From positions 310,001 through 374,000 of the forward strand of contig NZ_JALJXJ010000007.1 in NCBI RefSeq assembly GCF_024170005.1: a stretch of 64,000 nucleotides of DNA. Reading direction: 5' to 3'. The DNA comes from Azospirillum lipoferum. GTDB lineage: Bacteria > Pseudomonadota > Alphaproteobacteria > Azospirillales > Azospirillaceae. Below, piece by piece: positions 6,204 through 15,270 of the stretch. Each line of letters opens with the position of its first letter. Position 1 is the first letter of the stretch. Below the pieces are notes generated by a model. That model ran no database searches, was not told where the DNA came from, and saw only the letters and a program-made list of their open reading frames with translations. The position numbers were made by a program, and so were the translations under genes.

Positions 6204-8984
6204 TCAGTTCACCTCGCGCGCCACCCGGAAGCCGTTGGTGAGATAGCGCACGTCGATGTCGTAGCTGTTGCGCATCGTTCCGCTGATGGCCTCCAGCTTG
6301 TCGCGCCAGGATCCGCCGCGCAGCACCCGCTTGCGGCAGTTGCCCTGGGTCCAGGCGCTGCCGTCGGCGGGAGCGCCCTGGTAGTTCTTGTTCCAGCAGT
6401 CGGCCACCCATTCCGCCACGCCACCGTTCATGTCGTGCAGACCGAGGGGATTGGCCTTGTAGCTGCCCGCCGCGGCCGGGGTCAGGTGTTCGTGCGGGCC
6501 GCCGCAATCGTCGCAATCGGCGTGGTTTCCCTCCTCCGCCCCCCACCAGTAGGGAGTCGTGGTGCCGGCCCGCGCGGCGAATTCCCATTCCGCCTCGCTC
6601 GGCAGGCGATAGCGCTGTCCGGTCTTGCGGCTGAGCCAGGACACATAGGCCTGGGCATCCTGCCAATGCAGATTGTGGACGGGCGTTCCGTCTGTTGGAT
6701 TGGCCATGCGCGGCATGTCGGTGCAGCCACCCTCCTGGATGCAGGCGCGCCATTCGCCGACCGTCACCTCATACATGCCGAGCGCGAAGGGCTTGGCGAT
6801 GGTGACGCGGTGGACCGGCCGCTCCGAGGCATCGCCCTTGTCGTTCCCCATCATGAAGCTGCCGGCCGGCACCCGCACCAGCACCGGACAGGTCGGGCAG
6901 TCCTGGAAGCTGTTGCCGGTACCATGGTTGCGTGCGCCTCCGTTGCCCGGCACCGGTGGTGCCGTCGCCGCCACCTGCGGCTCGGCCGGCGGCGGAGTCG
7001 CGGCCTGTGACGGTGCAGGGGTCGGCGGGGTTGTCGGCGGGGTTGGCGGCGGGGCCGGGGCCGGGGGCGCTTCGTGCTTCAGCAGCGCGGCGGCGACGAA
7101 GCCCTGTGTGCCGTCCTCCAGCGCAATGCGGTACCACCCGCCTTCCGGCACGCGGCCCAGCACCTGAACCGCCGACCCGCGCGCCACCCGGCCAACCCGC
7201 GCCCCGTTATTGGCGGGCGTCGCCCGCAGGGTGCCATCCGCCGCGACGGTGTAGCGTCCGGGTTCGGCCGGCTCCAATCCAGGCCCCATCGCCGCTTCCG
7301 GCTTCGCCTCCGCTTTCGGCGGTGGTTCCGCCGGCTTGCTCACGACTTTCAGCGCCTCCAACTGGCGGCGGGCCATCGGGGCGTAGCTGCCGCTGCCGAA
7401 CAGTTGCAGGAAGGCCTGATAATCGCCGGGCTCCCTGCTGCCCTGGATCTTCTTCCACAAACTGTCCTCAAGCTCCGCCACCGGTGCGGTGCCGGGGGCC
7501 GCGATGTCCACGCTGACGCTCGCCGTGGCGGCGCCGCCGCGCCCGTCATCGACGCTGTAGTGCAGGCTGCCGGCCGGTCCGGGGGCTGCGGCTTCCGGGT
7601 CGAAGGTCAAGGCGGTCAGGGTCTGGACGGTCAGCCGGTCGCCCGGTTTCACCACCGCCGCACCATTGTGGACGCTGCCGCGCTCCGGCACCCCGGTGAT
7701 GGTGATGGTCAGCGGGTCGCCGTCCGGGTCGGAGGGGGCGTCGATCCCCATCGGATTGCCGGCGACGCGCAGCTTGCGCTCCGGAACCACGGCCGGCGGC
7801 TGGTTGCTTGGCTTGATGGTCACGGGGATGGCGCCGGTGGTCATGCCGCCGCGTCCGTCGGCCACCAGGAATTCGAAGGCGCCGGCATCGCCGCGGAAGC
7901 TGCCGTCGGGCTTGAAGCTGGTGGCCGCCAGTTGATCCACGGTCAGGTAGTCGCCGATCAGCACGCTGCGCTCCCCGACGCGGACGGTGCCGCCGCGCGG
8001 CAGCCCGGTGACGCGGGCGTACATCTGGTCGTCGTCGGGATCGGTCGGCTTGCCGGCCGCCAGCGGCTCCGCGCCGGCACGGTCGAGAACGGTCAGCGCC
8101 CGCAACTCTCCCAGCACCGGCGGCCGGTTGGGCGGACGTGGATTGAAGTAGAAGGGGGTTGCGCCGAGCGAGCCGTAGACGAACGGCTCCTGCCGGCCGT
8201 TGGTGGCCTGCTTCACCGTATCGCGCACGTTGCGGAAGAACAGGCTCAGTTCCAGCCCCGGCGTCTGGAGATGCTGGAGCAGCGCCGCGCTGAAGGGGCT
8301 GTGGTCGCCGGTCCCATCCTCCGCCAGCTGGTCGGCGCGGGTCGCCATCGCCACCAGCGTGTCGCTCGGCGTGTCGTCGACGCTGCCGAAGCCGGGATGC
8401 GCCTGGTTGCGGTTCGACCCGCTGCGAGTCAGGCGGTCGACGAAGGGGTTGTTGCGGCAGGCGTCGAGGATGAGGATGCCGAGCTTGCGCGCCCCTGCCA
8501 GTTCGCCCATCGGCAGGTTCAGCGGGATCGCCTCATAGACCAGATCGCGTTCCCGCTCCAGCTGGGCATCGGCCGGCAGCAGATAATTGACGCCATTCAC
8601 CTGGATGCCGTGGCCGGCGTAGAAGATCACCGCCACGTCGGCCTGCGAGGCCTTCAGACCGAACTGGCGCAGGGCGGTGGCGAAGCCGCGGGCGTCAAGG
8701 TCGTACTGCTCGTCCACCGTGAAGTTCAGCGCCCGCAACGCCTCGCCGATCGCTTTCGCGTCGTTGCGCGGATTCACCAGTTCCGGCGCGTTGCGGTAGT
8801 TGCTGACCCCGATCACCAGCGCCAGACGGCTTTCCGCGGCACCGGACGGCTGGCCGCCCGGTTGACTCCCCGGTTGGCTGCCGCCGGCAGGTCCGGCCGC
8901 ATGTGCCCATGGCGCCACGACAACCAGCACCAGGAGCAGCAGCGCCGCAAACATCGTCCGGCAGGGTCCGACCGGTCCCACCAT
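6204..8984 (-). CDS. Secreted caspase-like (C14) protein with SH3 and FGE-fold domains
   Basis: This 926-residue protein has a signal peptide (residues 1-30). A caspase-like p20 domain at about 53-290 has His125 (FYAGHG) and Cys176 (LILDACRN) as the catalytic dyad. Two cadherin/Ig-like repeats follow (about 305-520, each with VADGRGG or VDDGRGG), then a short helical stretch, an SH3-like domain (YTVAADGTLRATPANNGARV) and a C-terminal formylglycine-generating-enzyme fold (VPAGSFMMGNDKG, RLPSEAEWEFAARAG, LRGGSW, GFRVARE). The region after GGSW lacks the catalytic cysteines of true FGE, so this domain is probably a binding module. The ATG at 8984 has a GGAGG site. It may process or recognise the neighbouring secreted proteins. 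Confidence 0.88.
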   Translation of the reverse strand: MVGPVGPCRTMFAALLLLVLVVVAPWAHAAGPAGGSQPGSQPGGQPSGAAESRLALVIGVSNYRNAPELVNPRNDAKAIGEALRALNFTVDEQYDLDARGFATALRQFGLKASQADVAVIFYAGHGIQVNGVNYLLPADAQLERERDLVYEAIPLNLPMGELAGARKLGILILDACRNNPFVDRLTRSGSNRNQAHPGFGSVDDTPSDTLVAMATRADQLAEDGTGDHSPFSAALLQHLQTPGLELSLFFRNVRDTVKQATNGRQEPFVYGSLGATPFYFNPRPPNRPPVLGELRALTVLDRAGAEPLAAGKPTDPDDDQMYARVTGLPRGGTVRVGERSVLIGDYLTVDQLAATSFKPDGSFRGDAGAFEFLVADGRGGMTTGAIPVTIKPSNQPPAVVPERKLRVAGNPMGIDAPSDPDGDPLTITITGVPERGSVHNGAAVVKPGDRLTVQTLTALTFDPEAAAPGPAGSLHYSVDDGRGGAATASVSVDIAAPGTAPVAELEDSLWKKIQGSREPGDYQAFLQLFGSGSYAPMARRQLEALKVVSKPAEPPPKAEAKPEAAMGPGLEPAEPGRYTVAADGTLRATPANNGARVGRVARGSAVQVLGRVPEGGWYRIALEDGTQGFVAAALLKHEAPPAPAPPPTPPTTPPTPAPSQAATPPPAEPQVAATAPPVPGNGGARNHGTGNSFQDCPTCPVLVRVPAGSFMMGNDKGDASERPVHRVTIAKPFALGMYEVTVGEWRACIQEGGCTDMPRMANPTDGTPVHNLHWQDAQAYVSWLSRKTGQRYRLPSEAEWEFAARAGTTTPYWWGAEEGNHADCDDCGGPHEHLTPAAAGSYKANPLGLHDMNGGVAEWVADCWNKNYQGAPADGSAWTQGNCRKRVLRGGSWRDKLEAISGTMRNSYDIDVRYLTNGFRVAREVN

Positions 8985-9245
8985 CCCCGCCTCCGTACCC
9001 GTACAAAGAGGCGCCGCATTCCGTCGGTTGACAGTCGACCAGGAAGGTCGCCGGCGAAGCTTACGGCGCATAGCGGATGGCTGTTCGAAATGATTTCGGA
9101 AATTGCCGGCAGCCCGCCATCGATGGAAGAAGCATACCATGGCCCAATTCGATGCCAAGCCGCCCCTTCAGCCCAAAACCGGCAAAAGAGGGGATGCCAA
9201 GCCGAAATGATTACTTCCTGTATCGAGCATGATTGCTGACGATTA

Positions 9246-11150
9246 TCACCCGCGGATATCGGCATCTTCATCATCGATCAGCAGCCAGATCCGCACCGCC
9301 CTGACCTTGCCCTTCAGCGCCACCTCCCCCACCGGCAGCGCCGTGCAGCGGCCGTGCAGCGCCGACTGCACCGCCTGCCAGGTCGGATCGCCGACGATGA
9401 TCCGGCAATGGCGGGAGGAGCGCGCATCGATCATCTTGCCGTAGGCCTCCAGCCGGGCGGCGGTGTTGGCGGTGTCGCCCAGCAGGGAGTATTCGCTGTG
9501 CCGCAGCCCGCCCAGGCTGCCCGCCACCAGCGGACCGGTATGCACGCCGACGCGGATGCCGACCGGCGGCAGCCCTTCCGCTTGCCACCGGCTGTTCAGC
9601 TCCACCAGTTCCCGCCCCATCTGCAAGGCGCAACGGACGGCACGGCCGGCGTCGGCGTCGATCTCCTCCTGCGTGTTGCGGGCGACCGGCGCGCCGAAGA
9701 CCGCCAGGATCGCGTCGCCGACGAAGCGCAGCACCACCCCGTCATGGGCGGTGACGATGTGCACCATGACGTCCAGATACCCCTCCAGCCAGCGGATCAG
9801 CGGCTCCGGCTCCAGCGCTTCGCAGATGGTGGTGAAGCCTTCGATGTCGGAGAACAGCACGGTGGCGGTCAGCTGTTGCGGGCGCGGGCGGTTGCCGGCC
9901 ATGAAGGTCGCGCGCTCCCGCCAGATCTCGTCGGCCACCGGCTGGGAGACGTGGTTGGCGAACAGCTGCATCATGACGCGCCGGTCGGCCCGTTCGCGCA
10001 GCGACATCTGCACGGTCATCGCGGCGATGCCAGCCCCCCAGGCCAGCGACGGCGCCACCAGCGGTACCAGCGGCCCGCCCGCCGCGAACAGCGCCAAAGC
10101 CCCGGTCCAGCCCGCCATCGGCACAAGCCCCCCCGCCGCCGCCAGCAGCCACAACGGCAGCCCGGCCAGCGCCACCGCCACCCCAGCCGCCGCCATCAGC
10201 AGCGCCAGCGCCGCCTCCCCGGCGAAGGGCAGACGCGGACTGCTCCGCCCGTCCAGCAACTGGGCCAGCACATGCGCCTCGATCTCGACGCCCGGCGTCG
10301 AGGCACCGGCCGACGACAGCGGGGTGCGGTGCTGGTCGATGCCGGCCAGCGCCGTGCCTACCAGCACCATCCGCCCCGCGAGCCAGCTTTTCGGCAGAAC
10401 GGCGACGGTCTCGGCAGGATAGATCGGAAACGGGGTGGTCGAGCCATCCGGCCGGCCATGCCAGTCGATGCGGAAGGGCTCCGCCGGCACGGCCGACACG
10501 CCGCCGAGCCGGGCGAGCCGGACCGGCAGGCTGGGGGTGCCGTCGTCGCCGAAGGGGACGTGCCAGCGCACGGCGGCATCCAGCCGGTCCTTCGCCAGAT
10601 TGGCATGGCCACGCGGCATCCCCTCGGTGAACCCGTCGAGGAAACGGCGCTGCCGGTCGGTCAGGGGGGTCTGATCCAGCGCGGTGATCGCCACCACCGG
10701 GACCCCCGCGTTCAGCATGGCGCGGCGCAACCGCTCGTCCAAGTCCGGCAGGCTCGGCTGGTCGAACAGCACGTCGACGCCGACGGCGCGGACCCCGGCC
10801 GCCGCCAGCACGCCGATGATGTCAGCCAGCATGCCGCGATCCACCGGCGACCGGCAGGCCAGCCCGGCGAAACTGTCCTCCCCGAACAGCACCAGTGCGA
10901 TGGCGGGATGCTGCGGCTGCGCCGGGGTTGCTGCGGCGATCAGCCGGTCGCCCAGGCTCTCGTCGGCGGTGCGCAGCGGCGGCACCAGCCGCACGGCAGC
11001 GAGCGCCAGCATGGCGCTGCCCAGCATGATGGCGGCTGCCAGCCACCTGCGCGACCATCCGCGACGGTCCGGCGGCGGGTCGCGCACCGCCGGCTTCACG
11101 GCAGCAGGAGCCTCCGGCCCTTCCCTTGGGTTCGCCGGCGGGCCGTCCAT
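9246..11150 (-). CDS. CHASE2-domain class III adenylate/guanylate cyclase
   Basis: This 634-residue protein has one N-terminal membrane anchor (35-55), an extracytoplasmic CHASE2 sensor (about 60-305), three membrane segments (about 310-385) and a cyclase domain (about 425-610). The metal-binding aspartates are Asp435 (LFSDIEGF) and Asp479 (FVGDAILAVFG), and the transition-state pair lies in NTAAR. The purine-selecting lysine found four residues before the second Asp in many adenylate cyclases is Arg475 here, so the product (probably cAMP) needs testing. It starts 7 bases after the DUF4384 gene upstream and belongs to that operon. A cyclase next to a Crp-type regulator and Crp-type sites is a coherent circuit. 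Confidence 0.9.
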   Translation of the reverse strand: MDGPPANPREGPEAPAAVKPAVRDPPPDRRGWSRRWLAAAIMLGSAMLALAAVRLVPPLRTADESLGDRLIAAATPAQPQHPAIALVLFGEDSFAGLACRSPVDRGMLADIIGVLAAAGVRAVGVDVLFDQPSLPDLDERLRRAMLNAGVPVVAITALDQTPLTDRQRRFLDGFTEGMPRGHANLAKDRLDAAVRWHVPFGDDGTPSLPVRLARLGGVSAVPAEPFRIDWHGRPDGSTTPFPIYPAETVAVLPKSWLAGRMVLVGTALAGIDQHRTPLSSAGASTPGVEIEAHVLAQLLDGRSSPRLPFAGEAALALLMAAAGVAVALAGLPLWLLAAAGGLVPMAGWTGALALFAAGGPLVPLVAPSLAWGAGIAAMTVQMSLRERADRRVMMQLFANHVSQPVADEIWRERATFMAGNRPRPQQLTATVLFSDIEGFTTICEALEPEPLIRWLEGYLDVMVHIVTAHDGVVLRFVGDAILAVFGAPVARNTQEEIDADAGRAVRCALQMGRELVELNSRWQAEGLPPVGIRVGVHTGPLVAGSLGGLRHSEYSLLGDTANTAARLEAYGKMIDARSSRHCRIIVGDPTWQAVQSALHGRCTALPVGEVALKGKVRAVRIWLLIDDEDADIRG

Positions 11151-11157
11151 CCGCCCC

Positions 11158-12306
11158 TCACCGAACCTTCAGGATCAACTGGGCCGACGCCACTTCCGTT
11201 TCGCGCAGGCGGGACACCGCGCGGTCCAACTGCACCGCGGCCTCTTCCGGCAGCGGACGGAAGGCGGCGGCACGGCCGGGCATCTCGTTGTCGAGATTGC
11301 GGCTGGTGGCGATGCAGCGCACCTCCAGATCGGCCGGACCGTCGGCGGCGCGCAACGGCATGCGGTCGCCGGACAGGCTGATCGGCACATTGCCCATCAC
11401 GCGGGCGCTCATCGTGGCACCCGGCGGGAAGATAGGAATCAATTGGGCGCGCGCGTTGCGCAGATAGCAATAAAGATTGGCGTCGCGGTCGGTCTGGACC
11501 AGCAGCCGGATGTCCTCGCCCGGCCGGTAGGCGGGTCCGGCCCCGGAGTCAGTAGCCGGATCGGCGGACAGAAAGAGGTCGAGCGGCACCGCCGCATCGC
11601 GCAGGGACGCCATCGCCGCGCCGATCTGCCCGGCACAGCCGGCCGACGCCATGCCAACCGCCAGCGCCGCCCCGCCCGTTGCCTCCATCATGCGGAGATG
11701 CAGCGTGCCGACCGGCGTTCCATCCGGCCGCAAGGCGCCGATGTCCGCCCCATCCACCAGAGGCAATCCCCGCGGCCAGGGTATTGGGCCGGCGTCGGTC
11801 CAACTCACCGGCACACGCTCAGCGCCGGCTTGCAACATCAGACGGTCCAATCCCGGCTCCGCCGGACGGCGCAGCAGCGGCGTGCCTCCGGCCTTGACGC
11901 ACTGGGTGCCGGAAACCGACGGGTCGACCGCCAGCGTCTTCTCCAGCGCCGCATCCAGCGGATTTCCCAGCGCACGCGCGGCACCAAGGTCGCTCTGCAT
12001 GAAGCGGTCGTCGGCGGGGCCGGCACGGGCCGAAACGGCGCCGTCCGCCATCTCGCCGGGCACGCCGTCATAGGGACCGCGCAGCCGCAGAAGACGGCCA
12101 TTGGCGAACAGCAGCGTCGCGTTCGCCCCGTCGGGAAGCCGGACCGCCTGCCCGTCGGCGACGAGCTGGCCCTGGACATAGCCGGGCGCGCTCGATGCCA
12201 CGACCACCGCCTCCGCCGCGGCGGCCTGACCGCAGCCCAGAGCAAGAACGGCGGCGGCACCCAGCAGATATGAGGGCAACAGACATGAGAAGCGTCTCTT
12301 GGGCAT
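11158..12306 (-). CDS. Exported DUF4384-domain protein
   Basis: This 382-residue protein has a signal peptide (cleavage near AAA-E). A central region of no recognised family precedes a C-terminal DUF4384-type domain (about 245-335: LDLFLSADPATD, YRPGEDIRLLVQTDRDANLYCYL, LIPIFPPG). The same domain ends the CsgG-like lipoprotein at 13631, which suggests that the two act on one complex. The N-terminal part (VRLPDGANATLLFANGRLLRLRGPYDG) resembles FecR-like sensor segments. ATG 12306 is preferred over GTG 12315 because it has an AGGAGGTGA site at the right distance. It sits in the same operon as its neighbours. Confidence 0.78.
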   Translation of the reverse strand: MPKRRFSCLLPSYLLGAAAVLALGCGQAAAAEAVVVASSAPGYVQGQLVADGQAVRLPDGANATLLFANGRLLRLRGPYDGVPGEMADGAVSARAGPADDRFMQSDLGAARALGNPLDAALEKTLAVDPSVSGTQCVKAGGTPLLRRPAEPGLDRLMLQAGAERVPVSWTDAGPIPWPRGLPLVDGADIGALRPDGTPVGTLHLRMMEATGGAALAVGMASAGCAGQIGAAMASLRDAAVPLDLFLSADPATDSGAGPAYRPGEDIRLLVQTDRDANLYCYLRNARAQLIPIFPPGATMSARVMGNVPISLSGDRMPLRAADGPADLEVRCIATSRNLDNEMPGRAAAFRPLPEEAAVQLDRAVSRLRETEVASAQLILKVR

Positions 12307-12333
12307 GATCGTCACCTCCTGGCTTTGAAAGGA

Positions 12334-12702
12334 TCAGTCCCGGTCTCGGCTTTTCCCCTCATCGGGGGCGAGCAGGCAGGCGGTGCGGGACTGCGTCACC
12401 ACCGACACCGTGCTGTCCGTTCCACCGTTGCGGCGGAAGCGCAGCCCGTTCATCTGGCTGGCGATGCTGAGCGAGACGACGGCAAGGTCCTCTTCGTCGA
12501 TGATCTTGTGACCGTCCTGCCAGCATTGGACACGGACCCGCTTGCCGGCCGGGACGACGTCCACCCCGCCCGCGGCACCGCCGCTGGTGGCGCCGGAGCT
12601 GTCGGAACTCTTCTTGCGGACCACCGTGGCATCGGCCGGTGCGGTGGCAATGGCGACGGCAGCCAGGCCCAGGCAGGCGGCGAGGATCAGGGCGTGTTTC
12701 AT
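12334..12702 (-). CDS. Small exported protein of unknown function
   Basis: This 122-residue protein has a signal peptide (about 1-24). The mature part contains VVPAGKRVRVQCWQDGHKIIDEEDL, a pattern I have seen in small periplasmic proteins but cannot name. It lies 27 bases from both neighbours (OmpA-type upstream, DUF4384 downstream) and must be co-transcribed with them. A GGAGG site precedes the ATG at 12702. Confidence 0.65.
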   Translation of the reverse strand: MKHALILAACLGLAAVAIATAPADATVVRKKSSDSSGATSGGAAGGVDVVPAGKRVRVQCWQDGHKIIDEEDLAVVSLSIASQMNGLRFRRNGGTDSTVSVVTQSRTACLLAPDEGKSRDRD

Positions 12703-12728
12703 GGCATCCCCTCCGTTCCGGCCGCCGG

Positions 12729-13523
12729 TCAATGGGTCGGCTTGAATTCGACGCGCCGGTTGCGGCCGTCATAGGGATTGGCGGCGAGCGGCGCGGTCGG
12801 ACCCTTGCCGTCGACGGTGATGCGCTTGGGGTCGATCTGGTGGACACGGACCAGATACTCGCCCACCGACACGGCGCGGCGCTGCGACAGCAGCATGTTG
12901 TAGGGAAGGCTGCCGGTGGCGTCGGTGTGGCCCTCCACCGTCAGCCCCAGGGTCGGGTCCTCCTTCATCAGCGCGCCGACGGCGTCGATGTAGGAGGCGG
13001 ACTCGGCCGGGATCTCGGCGGAATTGAGGGCGAAGTTGATGCGGAAGCCGAAGGCCTGCGGCGCCGCTTCCGGTGCGGGAACGGGAGCAGCGGCGGTCGG
13101 CTGGGCGGCGGCCATCTCGGCGGCAGGGGCTTCCGTCCGCACCTCCTGCCGGCGCTGCTTGTGGACGGGGCGGCTGGGCGCCGGCTGCGGAGCTGGCTGT
13201 GCCGCCGGCTGCACCTCGGGCTGGGGAGCCGGCTGCGCCGCCGGCGGGATGGGTGCCGAGCCGTAGTTGATCTCGTCGACGGGGCGGGGCCGCTTGGCGG
13301 CGGCACCGGCCGCACCGCCGATGATCTCGATGCTGCGGGTGCGGATCTTCGGTTCCGGTGCCACCACCTCGCGCAGTTCCTCCACGCTGGGCGGCCGGTC
13401 GAACATCATCACCTTCGACGATCCGGACCCTTCCACCGTCTGGGCGGACACGGAACCGGCCCAGGCGGCGGCCAGCATCGGCAGGGTGGCGACCAGGGCA
13501 TGGGACAGGACGGATTTGGTCAT
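12729..13523 (-). CDS. OmpA family outer-envelope protein
   Basis: This 264-residue protein has a signal peptide (cleavage near VSA-Q), a long proline/alanine/glutamine-rich linker (about 80-140, with repeated AQPAPQP) and a C-terminal OmpA-like peptidoglycan-binding domain at about 155-262 (FALNSAEIP, VEGHTDATGSLPYNMLLSQRRA, NRRVEF). There is no N-terminal beta barrel, so it probably tethers an envelope complex to peptidoglycan. Its gene lies between the CsgG-like lipoprotein and DUF4384 genes, which fits an accessory role in that secretion complex. ATG 13523 is chosen over 13535 because only it has a purine-rich ribosome site. Confidence 0.88.
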   Translation of the reverse strand: MTKSVLSHALVATLPMLAAAWAGSVSAQTVEGSGSSKVMMFDRPPSVEELREVVAPEPKIRTRSIEIIGGAAGAAAKRPRPVDEINYGSAPIPPAAQPAPQPEVQPAAQPAPQPAPSRPVHKQRRQEVRTEAPAAEMAAAQPTAAAPVPAPEAAPQAFGFRINFALNSAEIPAESASYIDAVGALMKEDPTLGLTVEGHTDATGSLPYNMLLSQRRAVSVGEYLVRVHQIDPKRITVDGKGPTAPLAANPYDGRNRRVEFKPTH

Positions 13524-13592
13524 CTGAGGCTCCATGGGCAGGAGAAGGAACGGCGTTGCCCCCGGTTCTATCGCCATCCCCCGGTTCCCCGC

Positions 13593-13608
13593 TGTGAGCC
13601 GGCCAACA
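13593..13608. promoter_or_regulatory. Weak Crp-type operator candidate
   Basis: The site reads TGTGA-GCCGGC-CAACA. Its second half-site departs from TCACA at two positions. It lies 70 bp upstream of the OmpA-type gene start, the same distance as the stronger sites in this locus. Confidence 0.3.
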
Positions 13609-13630
13609 GTCGGCTCCAGTTTTTCCGGCG

Positions 13631-15202
13631 TCACTCCCCCTGCGCCAGCGTGCCGGGCAACACCTTCACGGTCAGCCGCTTGGCGCGGGCATCGCTGCCC
13701 TTGGCCGTCGCGAAGGCGTTGATGACGTCGTCCAGGGCGGCGCCGGGAATGGGCTGCAGATCCTCGCTCTTGAACGCCTCCGGTATCCGCACGCCGATCT
13801 CGTCGTGGGAGAGGACGCAGGCGACCGTCTCCTCGGCATTCGGGCGGTCCATGCGCAGGTTGAAGGGTTTCTGCACCCCGGGCGGGATTTCCACCTGCCG
13901 GTTGGCCTCGACGAAGGCGTCGGGCTGGAAGCGGTTGGGGAAGATGCGGGACACCGTGCCGGCGGCATCGCGGTAATAGCAATAGACGAAGCCGTCCGCC
14001 GTCGGCTGCATCCGCACCACCAGCGCCTCGCCGGCGCGGTAGCGCGGCGCCGGTCCACGGTCCGACGACAGCAGCAGGTCGAGCCGGGACGGCGACGGCT
14101 GGGCGCGCGGCAACCCCTCGCCCCCGGCATTGCTGACGCTCTGCAAGCGGGCCGGCGGTGCCCCGCCGCCCTGGCTGCCTTGGCCGGGCGGCTTGGCGAG
14201 CAGGCGTTGATAGAGGTCGAAATCGATGCGGCCGGTGGCGATCAGGTCGTTGTCCGCCTGGAAGCGACCGACCGCTTCGGCAGTGCGCTGGTCGAGCTGC
14301 CCGTTGACCGGTCCGTCGTAATAGCCCTGCGCCGACAGCGCGCGCTGGCTGAAGGTGACGCGTTCCGACGGAGCCATGCCGTCGAACCAGCCGCGTGCCT
14401 CCGCCATGAAGGCGGGGTTGGTCTGGTCGATGCCCAGGCATTGCCAGTAGGGCACGCGGGTCAGCTTGCCCAGCACCTCGATGGTGCTGAGTTCGACCAG
14501 CGTGCGCACGCCCTGGTGCAGCCCCTCCGAGCGGTTCAGCGAGATGTTGAAGGACAGGCCGGCCTTGCCGATCACCCCGCCGGCATCGGCACCGCGCCCC
14601 GACGACACCACCGCCAGCGTGTTGGACGCCGACATGCCGGGGATGATCTGGCGGGTCACCAGCTCCCCGACATTGAGGTCGACCGAGACCATCGACACCA
14701 CCTGATCGGCCGACACGCTGAGATCCAGCTTGGGCAGCGACAGCCCCGCCCCCGCCGCCTCGCTGACGACATTGTCGTCCAGCTGGGTGATGGCGCCGCG
14801 GATGTAATAGGACGGCGCGCGGAAGTTGGGCTGGACGCCGATCATCCAGTACAGCGCGTTGACGTCGTCCAGCGCCGGCTCGAAATCGACGAAGCGGAAG
14901 GCGCTGGAGGTCTCCGACATGCGGGAGACGGCGGTGATCAGCATCTCCTTCGTGCCGCCGGCCACCCGGCCGGTGGCGTCGGGCAGGCCGTTGGCGGTGA
15001 TGTAGATGTCGCGCTTGCCGTGGGTCCACAGCAGCGTGTCCATGCAGCGCAGCGCCTCGCTGAAGCTGCTGATGGTGCGGACGGCCGGGGTCTTCGGCTG
15101 CTGCACCACGCGCGCCATCTCGCCGGAGGTGAAGCAGCCGCCCAGCGCCAGCGTCAGGCCGGCGCAAACCGTGACGGAACCAAGGAACCGGACCATGCTC
15201 AT
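13631..15202 (-). CDS. CsgG-like lipoprotein with peptidoglycan-binding and DUF4384 domains
   Basis: This 523-residue lipoprotein has a lipobox ending at Cys23 (LALGGC). Residues about 45-258 resemble CsgG/HfaB, the outer-membrane pore for curli subunits: YYIRGAITQLDDNVVS parallels the VEGSI..YESNV region, VVSMVSVDLNVGELVTRQI parallels the membrane-hairpin region, and VELSTIEVLGKLTRVPYWQCL parallels the C-terminal helix. A PG_binding_1-like helix bundle (about 283-336: SQRALSAQGYYDGPVNGQLD) and a DUF4384 domain (about 372-470) follow. CsgG itself has only about 260 mature residues, so this is an enlarged variant. Assignment is by eye. Its location beside curlin-like repeat proteins supports an export role. 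Confidence 0.75.
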   Translation of the reverse strand: MSMVRFLGSVTVCAGLTLALGGCFTSGEMARVVQQPKTPAVRTISSFSEALRCMDTLLWTHGKRDIYITANGLPDATGRVAGGTKEMLITAVSRMSETSSAFRFVDFEPALDDVNALYWMIGVQPNFRAPSYYIRGAITQLDDNVVSEAAGAGLSLPKLDLSVSADQVVSMVSVDLNVGELVTRQIIPGMSASNTLAVVSSGRGADAGGVIGKAGLSFNISLNRSEGLHQGVRTLVELSTIEVLGKLTRVPYWQCLGIDQTNPAFMAEARGWFDGMAPSERVTFSQRALSAQGYYDGPVNGQLDQRTAEAVGRFQADNDLIATGRIDFDLYQRLLAKPPGQGSQGGGAPPARLQSVSNAGGEGLPRAQPSPSRLDLLLSSDRGPAPRYRAGEALVVRMQPTADGFVYCYYRDAAGTVSRIFPNRFQPDAFVEANRQVEIPPGVQKPFNLRMDRPNAEETVACVLSHDEIGVRIPEAFKSEDLQPIPGAALDDVINAFATAKGSDARAKRLTVKVLPGTLAQGE

Positions 15203-15270
15203 CGGCGCTGTCTCCTGTGGGTTGGCGCGTCCGGCTCCGTGACCGCATTGTCAGGGCGGCCTGAGGCCGG

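Noticed and set aside
7074..9239. Plus-strand frame of 721 codons opposite the caspase-like gene
   Set aside because: It is the antisense shadow of a gene with clear caspase, SH3 and FGE motifs. Its own translation is Arg/His/Gln-rich without domains.
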